DNA from: JAGMDK01 sp023128695
GTDB lineage: Bacteria > Planctomycetota > Phycisphaerae > UBA1845 > Fen-1342
Assembly: GCA_030628805.1 (NCBI GenBank)
Contig: DAOVQG010000263.1
Coordinates: forward strand, 1 to 6,605
Length of the DNA stretch: 6,605 nt
Direction: 5' to 3'
Position numbers and translations under genes: made by a program. Within the stretch, counting starts at the first letter, position 1. Each line of letters starts with the position of its first letter. The notes beneath the pieces are model-generated. The model was given only the letters and a program-made list of their open reading frames with translations, did no database searches and was not told where the DNA came from. This document shows positions 1 to 6,441 of the stretch, in pieces.

Positions 1-21
1 CACCCCAGTGAGAATGGCAGG

Positions 22-765
22 TCACGATGCCAGCTTGCGCCAAGCCTTGTCGATCGCCGTCAGGGCCTCGCGGCAGCCGGCGCGGACGCAGACGTCGGCC
101 AGGCGGGTCAACTCGGTCTCGTTCGGGTTCACCTCGATTATTCGGGCGCCGTACGTATTCGCCGCGTCCGCGAGCGAGGCGGCCGGCTGCACGACGCCGC
201 TGGTGCCGATGACCACGAAAGCTTCGCAGCGCTGGGCGGCGAAGAAAGCGGCCTCGATCGCGCCGCTGGGGAGCGCCTCGCCGAACCAGACCACGCCGGG
301 GCGGAGGCGCTTCGTACACACCGGGCAGGACGGGTCTTCGCCGAGGTCGTCGAGGGTTTGGACGGAGTAATCGCAGGAGGTGCAGCGGGCGACGTCGAGC
401 CGGCCGTGGAGCTCGACGATGTTCCGCGAGCCGGCTCGCACGTGCAGACCGTCGATGTTCTGCGTGATGACGGTGAACTCGGCGACCCGCCGCTCCCATT
501 CGGCCAGCACGCGATGACCGTCATGCGGCTCGATCCGGGCCAGCAGCCGGCGGCGCTGCCGATACCACGCCCAGACTTTGAGGGGGTCGCGCTGAAAGGC
601 CTCGGGCGTGGCCACCTCGTTGATGTCGACCTTCGACCACAGGCCGTCCTCGCCGCGGAAGGTGTCGATCCCGGACTCCTGCGACATGCCGGCCCCGGTC
701 GAAACACACACGGCGTTGGCCGCGGCCAGCAACTCGGCGGCTTGCGTTATGCTGTAATCATCCAT
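22..765 (-). CDS. SIR2-family NAD-dependent protein deacylase (class III, SIRT5/CobB-like)
   Basis: A 247-residue sirtuin, a normal length for a bacterial one. Members remove acyl groups from protein lysines using NAD+, releasing nicotinamide and O-acyl-ADP-ribose in the cytoplasm. Visible motifs in order: NAD-binding loop GAGMSQESGIDTFRG (24-38); TQNIDGLH (101-108) with the ribose-binding Asn103 and Asp105; ELHG with catalytic His120; a zinc site of two CxxC pairs, Cys128/131 and Cys147/150; RPGVVWFGE (155-163); GTSGVVQPAA (187-196); EVNP (211-214). Tyr68 and Arg71 in AWYRQRRR fit the YxxR pair that SIRT5 and CobB use to bind succinyl or malonyl groups, so desuccinylase/demalonylase activity is inferred. 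The first loop departs from the usual GAGIS-x-x-SGIPxFRG (Met for Ile, Asp for Pro). ATG 765 is the only reasonable start, because the next Met lies inside the NAD loop. No clear Shine-Dalgarno precedes it, and a repeat element ends five bases upstream. Product certain at family level; acyl specificity uncertain. Confidence 0.95.
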   Translation of the reverse strand: MDDYSITQAAELLAAANAVCVSTGAGMSQESGIDTFRGEDGLWSKVDINEVATPEAFQRDPLKVWAWYRQRRRLLARIEPHDGHRVLAEWERRVAEFTVITQNIDGLHVRAGSRNIVELHGRLDVARCTSCDYSVQTLDDLGEDPSCPVCTKRLRPGVVWFGEALPSGAIEAAFFAAQRCEAFVVIGTSGVVQPAASLADAANTYGARIIEVNPNETELTRLADVCVRAGCREALTAIDKAWRKLAS

Positions 766-770
766 GGCGT

Positions 771-1025
771 CTAGTGTTCCGTTACATCTCTACCAGTTGT
801 GTGGCCACCGCTAAAGCGATGGGCCACCCTGCCCGCAACTCAGCGGGAGGGCGAGGCTCCTGCCGAGCCAGGGGCGCCGCGGCTCAACGGGAGGGCGAGG
901 CTCCTGCCGAGCCAGGGACGCCGCGGCTCAGCGGGAGCTTCGCCCTCCCATATCTGCGGCTCAGCGGGAGCTTCGCCCTCCCTTCCATGGCGCTAGCCTT
1001 CAAGCGAGGGCTGACAAAGCACTAG
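771..1025. repeat. Short inverted-repeat (MITE-like) element with CTAG ends, copy 1
   Basis: A 255-bp non-coding element filling most of the gap between the two minus-strand genes. It opens with CTAGTGTT and closes with AAGCACTAG, so the ends are short inverted repeats. Inside, 801-827 can form a hairpin (GTGGCC/GGCCAC around CGCT-AA-AGCG). Then come two 44-bp tandem units (844-887 and 888-931), each starting GGGAGGGCGAGGCTCC, and a 27-bp direct repeat (923-949 and 956-982) carrying the same motif inverted. The copies at 889-904 and 933-949 can pair as a stem of about 16 bp with one G-T wobble. The same 25-mer occurs twice more in the element at 6442-6597. Open frames across it are repeat translations, not genes. 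No transposase is present, so mobility would have to be supplied from elsewhere. Confidence 0.75.
844..982. repeat. Tandem 44-bp and 27-bp repeats within element copy 1
   Basis: Two units of period 44 (844-887, 888-931) differ by about two bases. Each has the core GGGAGGGCGAGGCTCCTGCC followed by GAGCCAGGG and CGCCGCGGCTCA. The sequence then switches orientation: GCGGCTCAGCGGGAGCTTCG plus CCCTCCC occurs identically at 923-949 and 956-982, period 33. The orientation switch makes the block self-complementary, so a transcript from the DUF368 gene toward the sirtuin could fold here. Any attenuating effect is inference. Confidence 0.85.
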
Positions 1026-1081
1026 TTTATGCTCCGAGGCGGGGGCGGGCGAGTCAAGTTTGGGCAATTGTCAGGAGACGG

Positions 1082-2266
1082 TCACTCCAACTGGGCAGAT
1101 GCCGGCGTCTTCATCGGTACGGGTTGCCCGCGGGCCAGCGTGAACGTCACCACGAAGCCGACGATCACGCCGAGGATCGCGATGACGACCTTGTCCGCCG
1201 AGTAGGATGAACGGCCGCGCTGAGCCCAGTTCTTTCGGATGACGTGGATTAACGCCAGCCTTTCGGCGTCAGCCGCTTTGAGGCCCTCCGCTTCGAGGGC
1301 TGCGAGAATCTCCGGGGTTTGCTGCTTTTCAGCGAACGACCGCAAGGCTGCCAGCCGATCGGCGTCGGACGCGGTCTCGTCCAGAGGCGGCGGAAGGCCG
1401 GGGAGCTGCCGGCCCTCGGCAAAAGACCGCAACTCCGCCGGCGAGCGGCGTTCGAGGGCCTTCTCGCCCGGCTCTTTTCCGAACGGCCAGAGTCCGATGA
1501 TCGAGCCGAGCAGGATGCCTAGGAGGACGCCGATGGTGGGACGGGCGAAGCGGTGCAACAGGAGTTTAAGCACGTTCGACAGGCCGATGATCCCAAGGAT
1601 CGCGCCGAGGCCGACCGGGACGATGATCATCAGGTCGCGGTCGTCGATGGAGCCGACGACGCGGTCATACTGATCGAGCACGAGCAGCATGTACGAGCCG
1701 GAGACGCCGGGCAGCACCATGGTCGTGGCACCGATGACGCCGGAGATGAAATCCATCATCATATTGTGTGGGAGGCCGCCGCCCTGCCTGTATTTCAGCA
1801 GCAGAATGGCGATCATCAGCAGGCCCCCGACGGCGGTGGCGATGACGACATCGAAGCGAACGGGTCGGAGCGAGCGTACGAGCGTCGGAGCCCCGCCGAG
1901 CGTTAGTCCTATAAACAAGGCGAACATCGCCGTCGAATAGTGAAAGAGCAAAAAGAGGATTAGCTTGGCGAGCAGCACAATCGCCGCCACGGCGAACGCC
2001 CCCAGCACGCCGAGGAACACGATCCGTCGCCAGGAAAACCGGAAGGCGGTCAGATCGGCGACACTGTCGATGAAATCTTGATAAAGGCCCATCGCGAGCA
2101 CCATCGTCCCCCCGGAGACGCCCGGGATGAGGTTGGCGGTGCCCATCAGAACGCCGGCGAGCGCGGTGCGCGCGAGGCGGAGCAACCCAAAGGACGCGGG
2201 AGACGCCGTCGAGGGCGTGTTGGTTGGGACGATCAGAGTGGCCCTTGTGGGGGAATGCTTGGTCAC
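1082..2266 (-). CDS. DUF368-family polytopic membrane protein (PopT-type, predicted undecaprenyl-phosphate transporter)
   Basis: A 394-residue integral membrane protein of the DUF368 family. Members were shown to move undecaprenyl phosphate, the lipid carrier of peptidoglycan and O-antigen synthesis, back across the inner membrane. The diagnostic motif GVLMGTANLIPGVSGGTM spans about 38-55, and its internal duplicate, LPGVSGSYM, lies at 185-193, as expected for a two-repeat fold. Further hydrophobic segments lie near 82-108, 112-132, 140-157, 212-230, 245-263 and 359-377. Between 264 and 357 sits a charged insert rich in Ala, Glu and Arg in which LRSFAE occurs twice (279-284, 308-313); family members usually have only a short link here. 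GTG 2266 is chosen as start because GAGG lies 11 bases upstream. The longer frame from TTG 2365 adds 33 residues coded by a tandem repeat-element end and has no Shine-Dalgarno. Family confident; substrate by homology only. Confidence 0.9.
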   Translation of the reverse strand: MTKHSPTRATLIVPTNTPSTASPASFGLLRLARTALAGVLMGTANLIPGVSGGTMVLAMGLYQDFIDSVADLTAFRFSWRRIVFLGVLGAFAVAAIVLLAKLILFLLFHYSTAMFALFIGLTLGGAPTLVRSLRPVRFDVVIATAVGGLLMIAILLLKYRQGGGLPHNMMMDFISGVIGATTMVLPGVSGSYMLLVLDQYDRVVGSIDDRDLMIIVPVGLGAILGIIGLSNVLKLLLHRFARPTIGVLLGILLGSIIGLWPFGKEPGEKALERRSPAELRSFAEGRQLPGLPPPLDETASDADRLAALRSFAEKQQTPEILAALEAEGLKAADAERLALIHVIRKNWAQRGRSSYSADKVVIAILGVIVGFVVTFTLARGQPVPMKTPASAQLE

Positions 2267-2277
2267 GGCGATATCAA

Positions 2278-2281
2278 CCTC
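2278..2281 (-). promoter_or_regulatory. Ribosome binding site candidate for the DUF368 gene
   Basis: On the minus strand GAGG is followed by an 11-base spacer (TTGATATCGCC) and GTG at 2266. The spacer is a little long and the match is short. It is still the best initiation signal upstream of the conserved domain, and it decides the start against TTG 2365. Confidence 0.4.
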
Positions 2282-2329
2282 GTGCGAGCCTATGCGAGCC
2301 AACTTATTTAAAGGCCTTACCGCTACAGT

Positions 2330-2371
2330 ATAGTGCTCTGTCAACGCTGAATAGTGCTCTGTCAACGCTGA
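2330..2371. repeat. Tandem 21-bp duplication of the repeat-element end
   Basis: Two identical 21-bp copies stand head to tail (2330-2350 and 2351-2371), each beginning ATAGTGCTCTGTCAACGCTG. The sequence matches the ends of the elements elsewhere in the window: the end at 6579-6596, read inward, is CTAGTGCTCTGCCAACGC. It is followed by CGCTGGTGGGCCACCC (2385-2400), which shares TGGGCCACCC with 820-829 of element copy 1. No opposite end is found downstream, so this looks like a solo or decayed end. Read on the minus strand, the duplication would encode TEHYSAL twice at the N-terminus of the longer DUF368 frame. Confidence 0.7.
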
Positions 2372-2402
2372 TTCGATGGATCATCGCTGGTGGGCCACCC
2401 AA

Positions 2403-2483
2403 CCCACATTCCCACGTTCCCACATTCCCACGTTCCCACGTTCCCACGCCGTGTCCACGTTCCCACGTTCCCACGCCGTGTCC
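2403..2483. repeat. Minisatellite of 8-bp CCCACGTT/CCCACATT units
   Basis: Units CCCACATT or CCCACGTT run from 2403 to 2442. A compound block follows: CCCACGTT, CCCACGCC and GTGTCC at 2435-2456, repeated exactly at 2462-2483 (offset 27). Slippage or unequal crossing-over explains the pattern. The reverse-strand reading gives GNVGTW-type peptides, which are low-complexity translations and not a gene. The array directly follows the repeat-element end at 2330-2371. Confidence 0.9.
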
Positions 2484-2631
2484 TTAGGGTTGTCACCTCT
2501 AAATAGGCACTGTGGTTATCGGAACATCGTCGGTCACTGGTTATTAGTTTTAGGCTGTCGATGCTTCTGAGGCACATCCGCCGCGGGAAAAAAACTCTGA
2601 AAAAACTTGCAAATCGTCCGGTAGTATCCCC
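2484..2631. other. Intergenic DNA upstream of the lipoprotein promoter, with two A-tracts
   Basis: No gene, RNA family or repeat is recognised here. The stretch is AT-richer than its surroundings. Seven A at 2588-2594 and six A at 2600-2605 are spaced 12 bp apart, about one helical turn, and lie 27-44 bp upstream of the proposed -35 box. Phased A-tracts bend DNA and can act like an UP element; that role is inferred from position only. Confidence 0.4.
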
Positions 2632-2660
2632 TTGCCAAAGAGATTGCCGATAGGTAACAT
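2632..2660 (+). promoter_or_regulatory. Probable sigma-70-type promoter of the lipoprotein gene
   Basis: TTGCCA (2632-2637) matches the -35 consensus TTGACA at five of six bases. A spacer of exactly 17 bp separates it from TAACAT (2655-2660), which matches TATAAT at four of six, including the key first T, second A and last T. Transcription would begin near 2667 and give a leader of about 112 nt. The A-tracts just upstream favour this placement. Confidence 0.45.
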
Positions 2661-2698
2661 GCGGTCCGTTATTTGTGGAACCAAGGGTCCTGGGTATT

Positions 2699-2758
2699 GG
2701 CATTATGCCCTGCCACTACAACTCGTGTAGGGGGTTTGCGCACGGCGGGGCAGTGCGT
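2699..2758 (+). promoter_or_regulatory. Structured 5' leader: three consecutive small hairpins
   Basis: GGCA-TTA-TGCC (2699-2709), CTACA-ACTCG-TGTAG (2716-2730) and GCGCAC-GGCGGGGCA-GTGCGT (2738-2758, one G-T pair) follow each other and end eight bases before the Shine-Dalgarno. They could stabilise the mRNA or keep the ribosome site open. No known riboswitch or leader class is recognised. Confidence 0.35.
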
Positions 2759-2765
2759 CTCTGGC

Positions 2766-2773
2766 AAGGAGGT
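2766..2773 (+). promoter_or_regulatory. Strong Shine-Dalgarno of the lipoprotein gene
   Basis: AAGGAGGT is followed by a five-base spacer (ATTTG) and ATG 2779. It fixes the start at ATG 2779 rather than the overlapping in-frame TTG at 2776. It is the only textbook ribosome site in the window. Confidence 0.85.
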
Positions 2774-2778
2774 ATTTG

Positions 2779-5700
2779 ATGAAAAGGTCTGCAGGCTTGG
2801 TTAAGGTGTGTGCGGTATTGGGAGCGGCGGCGCTCGTTCCATTCTTGTGTGGATGCCCGGAGGGCTTTGATCTCGGGAGCATTTTTAACCCGCCCGGCGT
2901 CGGCGCGTTGACGGTGACGGCCAGCTCGAGCGGGGAAACCACGGTCGACAAGACCATCAGCTTGGTCGCCGAGATTGCCGGCGGAACCGAGCCGTACACC
3001 GTCGAGTGGGCTCAGACGTCCGGCCCGTGGGCCAGCGTCACCAGCGCGGATGCGGCAACGGCGTCCTTCGTGCCGCTGGCAGCCGGCATCTACAAGTTCA
3101 AGGTCTCGGCCACCGATTCCGGCACGAGGACGGTCAGCTCGGGAACGGCGGAGGTCGAGCTCGTGGTCGCTGACATTCAGTTCAATCTGAATCCCAGCGG
3201 CGTCGTCGGCGCGTCGGCCGACGTGCGCATCGGCGGTAACCCGGCGACGGTCCGTGTGAGGACGGTACGCTCGGGCTTGGCGCAGCTTTACCCGCGCGTC
3301 AGTGTTTTCGATCCGCAATACACCGATGATGAACTGACCCAGATGACGGTCACATACGACATCATCAGTGTCCCGGTCGAGGCCCGCTCCGAGGACGTCT
3401 CTCTGGATCGTGAATTCGACACCATCTCGAATCAGGGCACCGGCGACGTGGACAACAACACGGGCGCTGCTAACAGCAACCAGACGCTGGACGGCGTGGT
3501 CGGCGTGTCGTTGCGCCCGAATCCGGACATCACCTACAAGACGATCACCAACCTCGCCACGGTCGTCAATAACTTCGGTATGTTCGCCCCCGGCGAGTAC
3601 GTGTTCCGCGTCACCGTGACCAATCCGGGTGGTACCCAGCGGACCCGAGACCTGGTTGTCAACCTCGTCGTTGAAGAGGTCGTCGGCACGTACGGCTCGG
3701 ACATGGCCGGCGGTACCGCCGTCTCGGCCGGGCCCGGCGTGATCCGGGTCAAAGCTTTGCCAACGGCCGGCGGCAATAACGTCAACAACCGGATTCTGTT
3801 GCCGAGTCAGACCGCCGCGATGACGGTGTCGGTCTTCCCGTCCACCACCACGAGCTATCGTTTCTACGTGCAGGATGGTCTGGGCGTGGCGCACACGGCT
3901 CTCGTCAGTCCAGCGGACACGACGCTCTCGGCCACTGGTGATCCGCAGGACGTCGCGTTGACGTTTGGAGCCAGCGGCATGACGCCGGGCACGTACACGC
4001 TCATGTTCGAGTCGTTTGACGGCTTGGGCCAGTTGACCCCCGGTGCGGCCGTGGCCTTCAACGGCGCTGCCGCGAATGTCGTCTTCCACGTAACACAGGA
4101 TTACCTGGCTAGCACGACGCTCAATGCCGCCCTGGTAGGCGCGGTCTCGCATCATCCGGACGCCCCGGTCGATTACAAGGGCTGGACGGGTGCTGTCGCA
4201 ACCTACGGTGCCGTCAGTGCGTTGGCCGATGTCAACCTGGACGGCGCCTTGGACATCGTCACGCTCACCGGAACAAACGTCAACGTCAACACGACCGCGT
4301 ACCTCCAGGGCTCGACCGAGGCCTTGCGTCATCCGACCAACGGCAACTTCGGAGCCGCGATTGGTGCGGCGGCGGCGGTGCTCAACGCGGTCAATGATCC
4401 GAATGGTGCGGCGGCAACCCAAATGTACGATATGGCAGTCGGCGATCTGAACGGCGACGGCCTGCCGGATATCGCGATTGGCGCCCAGGCGATTGACCCC
4501 GATGGCGCGGGGTTTCTTGTAGGCGACGGCTACGTCCAGATCTTCTTCCACACCGGCAACCCGGCGAATCCGTACTCCGCTATCGCCACTGACCAGTCGC
4601 TCTACATCCTGCCGCCGACGTGGGATCGTCAGACATACAACACCGATACGGCCTTCCTGGGGGCCCTCGCCGCGGTGGTACAGGCTCAGTTTGGGACGCA
4701 GGTCGGCATCATGGACCAGGACGGCGACGGCGAGCTCGACCTGGTCGTCACCGACCCGGGCTTCACCAAGTTCCAGGTTCTGACAGTGACCGCCCCGACC
4801 GCCCCGGCCATTGCGCCGCCGGGTATTGGCCCGATGTTCTACAATGGCCAGGAGGGGCGCGTGTACGTCTTCCAGGGCGGCGCGACCAGCGCGCTGAAGC
4901 CGAATCGTCCGGACATCATCACCAGCCACGTCACCGAGCGTCTCCGCGGCAATACGGCGGTGACGACGCGTGACACGACCTTCGCGGAAACCAACATCAA
5001 TTACTGGCGTTACTACGAAGGCAGCATCTACGATGTGCTCGGCGCTTCGCTGGCGGTCAGCGCCAAGGGCTTCGCGGTGGGTTCACCGCTGGCCTCTGGC
5101 AACGGCACCTGGATGGCCGCGCTCGACATCGTCAACCCGATTCAGGATGGTGACACCGTCACACTTACTGTTGATTTCGTCCCCCGTACCTATGAGTTCG
5201 AAACCTCGGCCTTCTATAACGGGCTCCCCCCGGCCACGCCGGGTACGGTGGCAGTCGGCAACCGGGAGGTGAATCTCGGCGGCGACAACACCGCGGCCAA
5301 CGCCCTGGCCCGTCTGGGCAGCGTCATTAACGACGACTTGGCGGGTTACACCTTCGCCTCGGCGGCCGTGGACGGCGCGATTCCCGAGCGGCTCAACATC
5401 TTCTACGAGTACGGTGCGGTCGACGGCAGCCAGCGCAGCATTGCCGTGCCGGGCTGGATGCCGATCACCGAGACGTTCGCCAACACCCTCAACGTCGCGG
5501 TTGATCCAGGCACCGGTAATGCCGGCGACTGGGTCCTGAACCTGGACGGCGTGGTGTATCGCGTGGCCCAGGGTGCGGCGGAAGGCACGCTCCCGGCCGC
5601 CGGCGCGATCTATGGCACCACGAACTCCAACATGGGGCTTGGAACCGCGTTGGCGCTCGGCATGCACAACGGCACCACCGCCGCGGATGATCTGGCGATT

Positions 5701-6156
5701 GGAGCCTTCGACGACGGCACCGCCACAGGCGTCAACGATGGTGTTGCTTTTGCGGGCGGTGACGACGGCGCTGTGTTCGTCTTGCTGGATGGCTCGAACA
5801 CCCTCGGAACGGCACTCACCGCCGGCGCCGCGACGCTCCGTAGCGGCGGGCTCGGCGGCGACGATCTCCCGCCGACGAGCTTGGGTGACAGCATCGCGTT
5901 CGGCGACATTAATGGTGACGGCCTCGATGACCTGCTCTTCACCGAGCCGGGCTTCGACCGGATCTATGGGATCTTTGGAGCGACGACCCCAGTCTCGGTT
6001 CCGGAGATCACGTTCTTCGGCGTCAATGTCGACGCCAGCCTCGGTACCAATGGTACGTTCCTGTTCGGTGACGTGACCGGCGACACCTTTGACGATTGGC
6101 TATTCATCAACGGCGTCGACCACTTCGGCTTCCTCGGGACCGAAGGTACTCCGTAG
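2779..6156 (+). CDS. Large lipoprotein with PKD/Ig-like domains and an FG-GAP (integrin-alpha-like) beta-propeller
   Basis: A 1125-residue exported protein. A basic N-terminus (MKRSAGLVK) and hydrophobic core lead to the lipobox LCGC with acylated Cys26. I see no cysteine after it, consistent with membrane anchoring through that residue. Residues 43-130 resemble a PKD/Ig-like fold (EPYTVEWAQ, AGIYKFKVSATDS). About 133-305 and 310-450 look like further beta-sandwich domains. From about 470 to the end come seven FG-GAP-type units. Calcium-loop forms are DVNLDGALD (484-492), DLNGDGLPD (556-564), DQDGDGELD (646-654), DINGDGLDD (1043-1051) and DVTGDTFDD (1098-1106). Weaker units are LGASLAVSAKGFAVGSP (754-770) and the region 953-977. 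About 180 residues (783-950) beginning IQDGDTVTLTVDF are inserted between the fourth and fifth units. It probably acts outside the cytoplasmic membrane in adhesion or ligand binding, but no partner can be named. A terminator lies 76 bp after the stop, so it is likely monocistronic. Confidence 0.9.
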   Translation: MKRSAGLVKVCAVLGAAALVPFLCGCPEGFDLGSIFNPPGVGALTVTASSSGETTVDKTISLVAEIAGGTEPYTVEWAQTSGPWASVTSADAATASFVPLAAGIYKFKVSATDSGTRTVSSGTAEVELVVADIQFNLNPSGVVGASADVRIGGNPATVRVRTVRSGLAQLYPRVSVFDPQYTDDELTQMTVTYDIISVPVEARSEDVSLDREFDTISNQGTGDVDNNTGAANSNQTLDGVVGVSLRPNPDITYKTITNLATVVNNFGMFAPGEYVFRVTVTNPGGTQRTRDLVVNLVVEEVVGTYGSDMAGGTAVSAGPGVIRVKALPTAGGNNVNNRILLPSQTAAMTVSVFPSTTTSYRFYVQDGLGVAHTALVSPADTTLSATGDPQDVALTFGASGMTPGTYTLMFESFDGLGQLTPGAAVAFNGAAANVVFHVTQDYLASTTLNAALVGAVSHHPDAPVDYKGWTGAVATYGAVSALADVNLDGALDIVTLTGTNVNVNTTAYLQGSTEALRHPTNGNFGAAIGAAAAVLNAVNDPNGAAATQMYDMAVGDLNGDGLPDIAIGAQAIDPDGAGFLVGDGYVQIFFHTGNPANPYSAIATDQSLYILPPTWDRQTYNTDTAFLGALAAVVQAQFGTQVGIMDQDGDGELDLVVTDPGFTKFQVLTVTAPTAPAIAPPGIGPMFYNGQEGRVYVFQGGATSALKPNRPDIITSHVTERLRGNTAVTTRDTTFAETNINYWRYYEGSIYDVLGASLAVSAKGFAVGSPLASGNGTWMAALDIVNPIQDGDTVTLTVDFVPRTYEFETSAFYNGLPPATPGTVAVGNREVNLGGDNTAANALARLGSVINDDLAGYTFASAAVDGAIPERLNIFYEYGAVDGSQRSIAVPGWMPITETFANTLNVAVDPGTGNAGDWVLNLDGVVYRVAQGAAEGTLPAAGAIYGTTNSNMGLGTALALGMHNGTTAADDLAIGAFDDGTATGVNDGVAFAGGDDGAVFVLLDGSNTLGTALTAGAATLRSGGLGGDDLPPTSLGDSIAFGDINGDGLDDLLFTEPGFDRIYGIFGATTPVSVPEITFFGVNVDASLGTNGTFLFGDVTGDTFDDWLFINGVDHFGFLGTEGTP

Positions 6157-6231
6157 TCACTTGACAGACCGGGACCGGGTGAGGCGTATTCGTCTCGTCC
6201 GGGCTTGAGGTTTACAACGAAGTAAATCATG

Positions 6232-6268
6232 GCCCCCGTCGGGACAATCCGGCGGGGGCTTTCTTTTA
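6232..6268 (+). terminator. Rho-independent terminator of the lipoprotein gene
   Basis: GCCCCCG (6232-6238) pairs with CGGGGGC (6253-6259). The stem extends inward through TCGGG/TCCGG with two G-T pairs, giving about 12 bp around an ACAA loop. TTTCTTTT follows at 6260-6267. The position, 76 bp after the TAG stop, fits termination of the lipoprotein transcript. Confidence 0.9.
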
Positions 6269-6312
6269 TATAGGGGTTGCATACCTTGGATCGTCTCAAA
6301 GATAAATTGATC

Positions 6313-6422
6313 GTATTAGGGGAAACCCCAATAGACGCCGGGCTGCTCGAGGCATAAACTAGTATGCACTTGCTGTAACTGACGGCCCGTCAAACTGGGG
6401 GGGTTTGGCGGGCCGCTTTTTT
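6313..6422 (+). ncRNA. Candidate small RNA between the two terminators
   Basis: A second strong terminator lies about 150 bp past the first with no open reading frame between them, so something may be transcribed here on its own. A weak promoter is possible: TTGCAT at 6277-6282, an 18-bp spacer and GATAAA at 6301-6306, giving a start near 6313 and an RNA of about 110 nt. The interval holds a small GGGG-AAA-CCCC hairpin (6319-6329) before the terminal stem. No RNA family is recognised. The second terminator may instead be a back-up stop for the lipoprotein gene. Confidence 0.25.
6383..6422 (+). terminator. Second strong rho-independent terminator
   Basis: CGGCCCGTCAAAC (6383-6395) pairs with GTTTGGCGGGCCG (6403-6415): 13 bp with one G-T pair, a seven-base loop TGGGGGG, then C and six T (6417-6422). 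The arms have no upstream gene other than the lipoprotein, which already has a terminator. Read on the minus strand there is no T-run in the right place, so it is directional. The hexamer ACTAGT occurs on both sides, at 6358-6363 and 6442-6447. Confidence 0.85.
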
Positions 6423-6441
6423 ACAGTGGTTGCCGAGGCGA

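Noticed and set aside
358..774. 138-residue plus-strand frame opposite the sirtuin
   Set aside because: Antisense shadow; the minus-strand frame carries every sirtuin motif in order.
774..1025. Small plus-strand frames reading EGEAPAEPG and GRARLLPSQ
   Set aside because: They are translations of the tandem repeats in the element at 771-1025, with no ribosome site or conserved fold.
2327..2365. Minus-strand promoter made of TTGACA (twice) and TATACT
   Set aside because: The gaps from TTGACA to TATACT are 6 and 27 bp, neither near 17. The hexamers arise from the 21-bp duplication.
2403..2483. CRISPR array
   Set aside because: The units are 8 bp with no spacers of uniform length and no cas genes nearby; it is a simple tandem repeat.
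2362..2703. Minus-strand frame of 113 residues with repeated GNVGTW
   Set aside because: Most of its distinctive sequence is the 8-bp minisatellite; there is no support for a protein.
2661..2765. Riboswitch in the lipoprotein leader
   Set aside because: Hairpins are present, but no conserved core of a known riboswitch class can be recognised.
2716..4929. 737-residue open frame on the minus strand opposite the lipoprotein gene
   Set aside because: It is the shadow of a GC-rich coding strand: Arg/Asp/Val-rich, no recognisable domain, no signal or membrane segment, no good start. The plus-strand frame has a lipobox, domains and a strong ribosome site.
6161..6192. Promoter with TTGACA at 6161 and TATTCG at 6187
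   Set aside because: The spacer is 20 bp and the -10 match is poor, and it would read straight into the first terminator.
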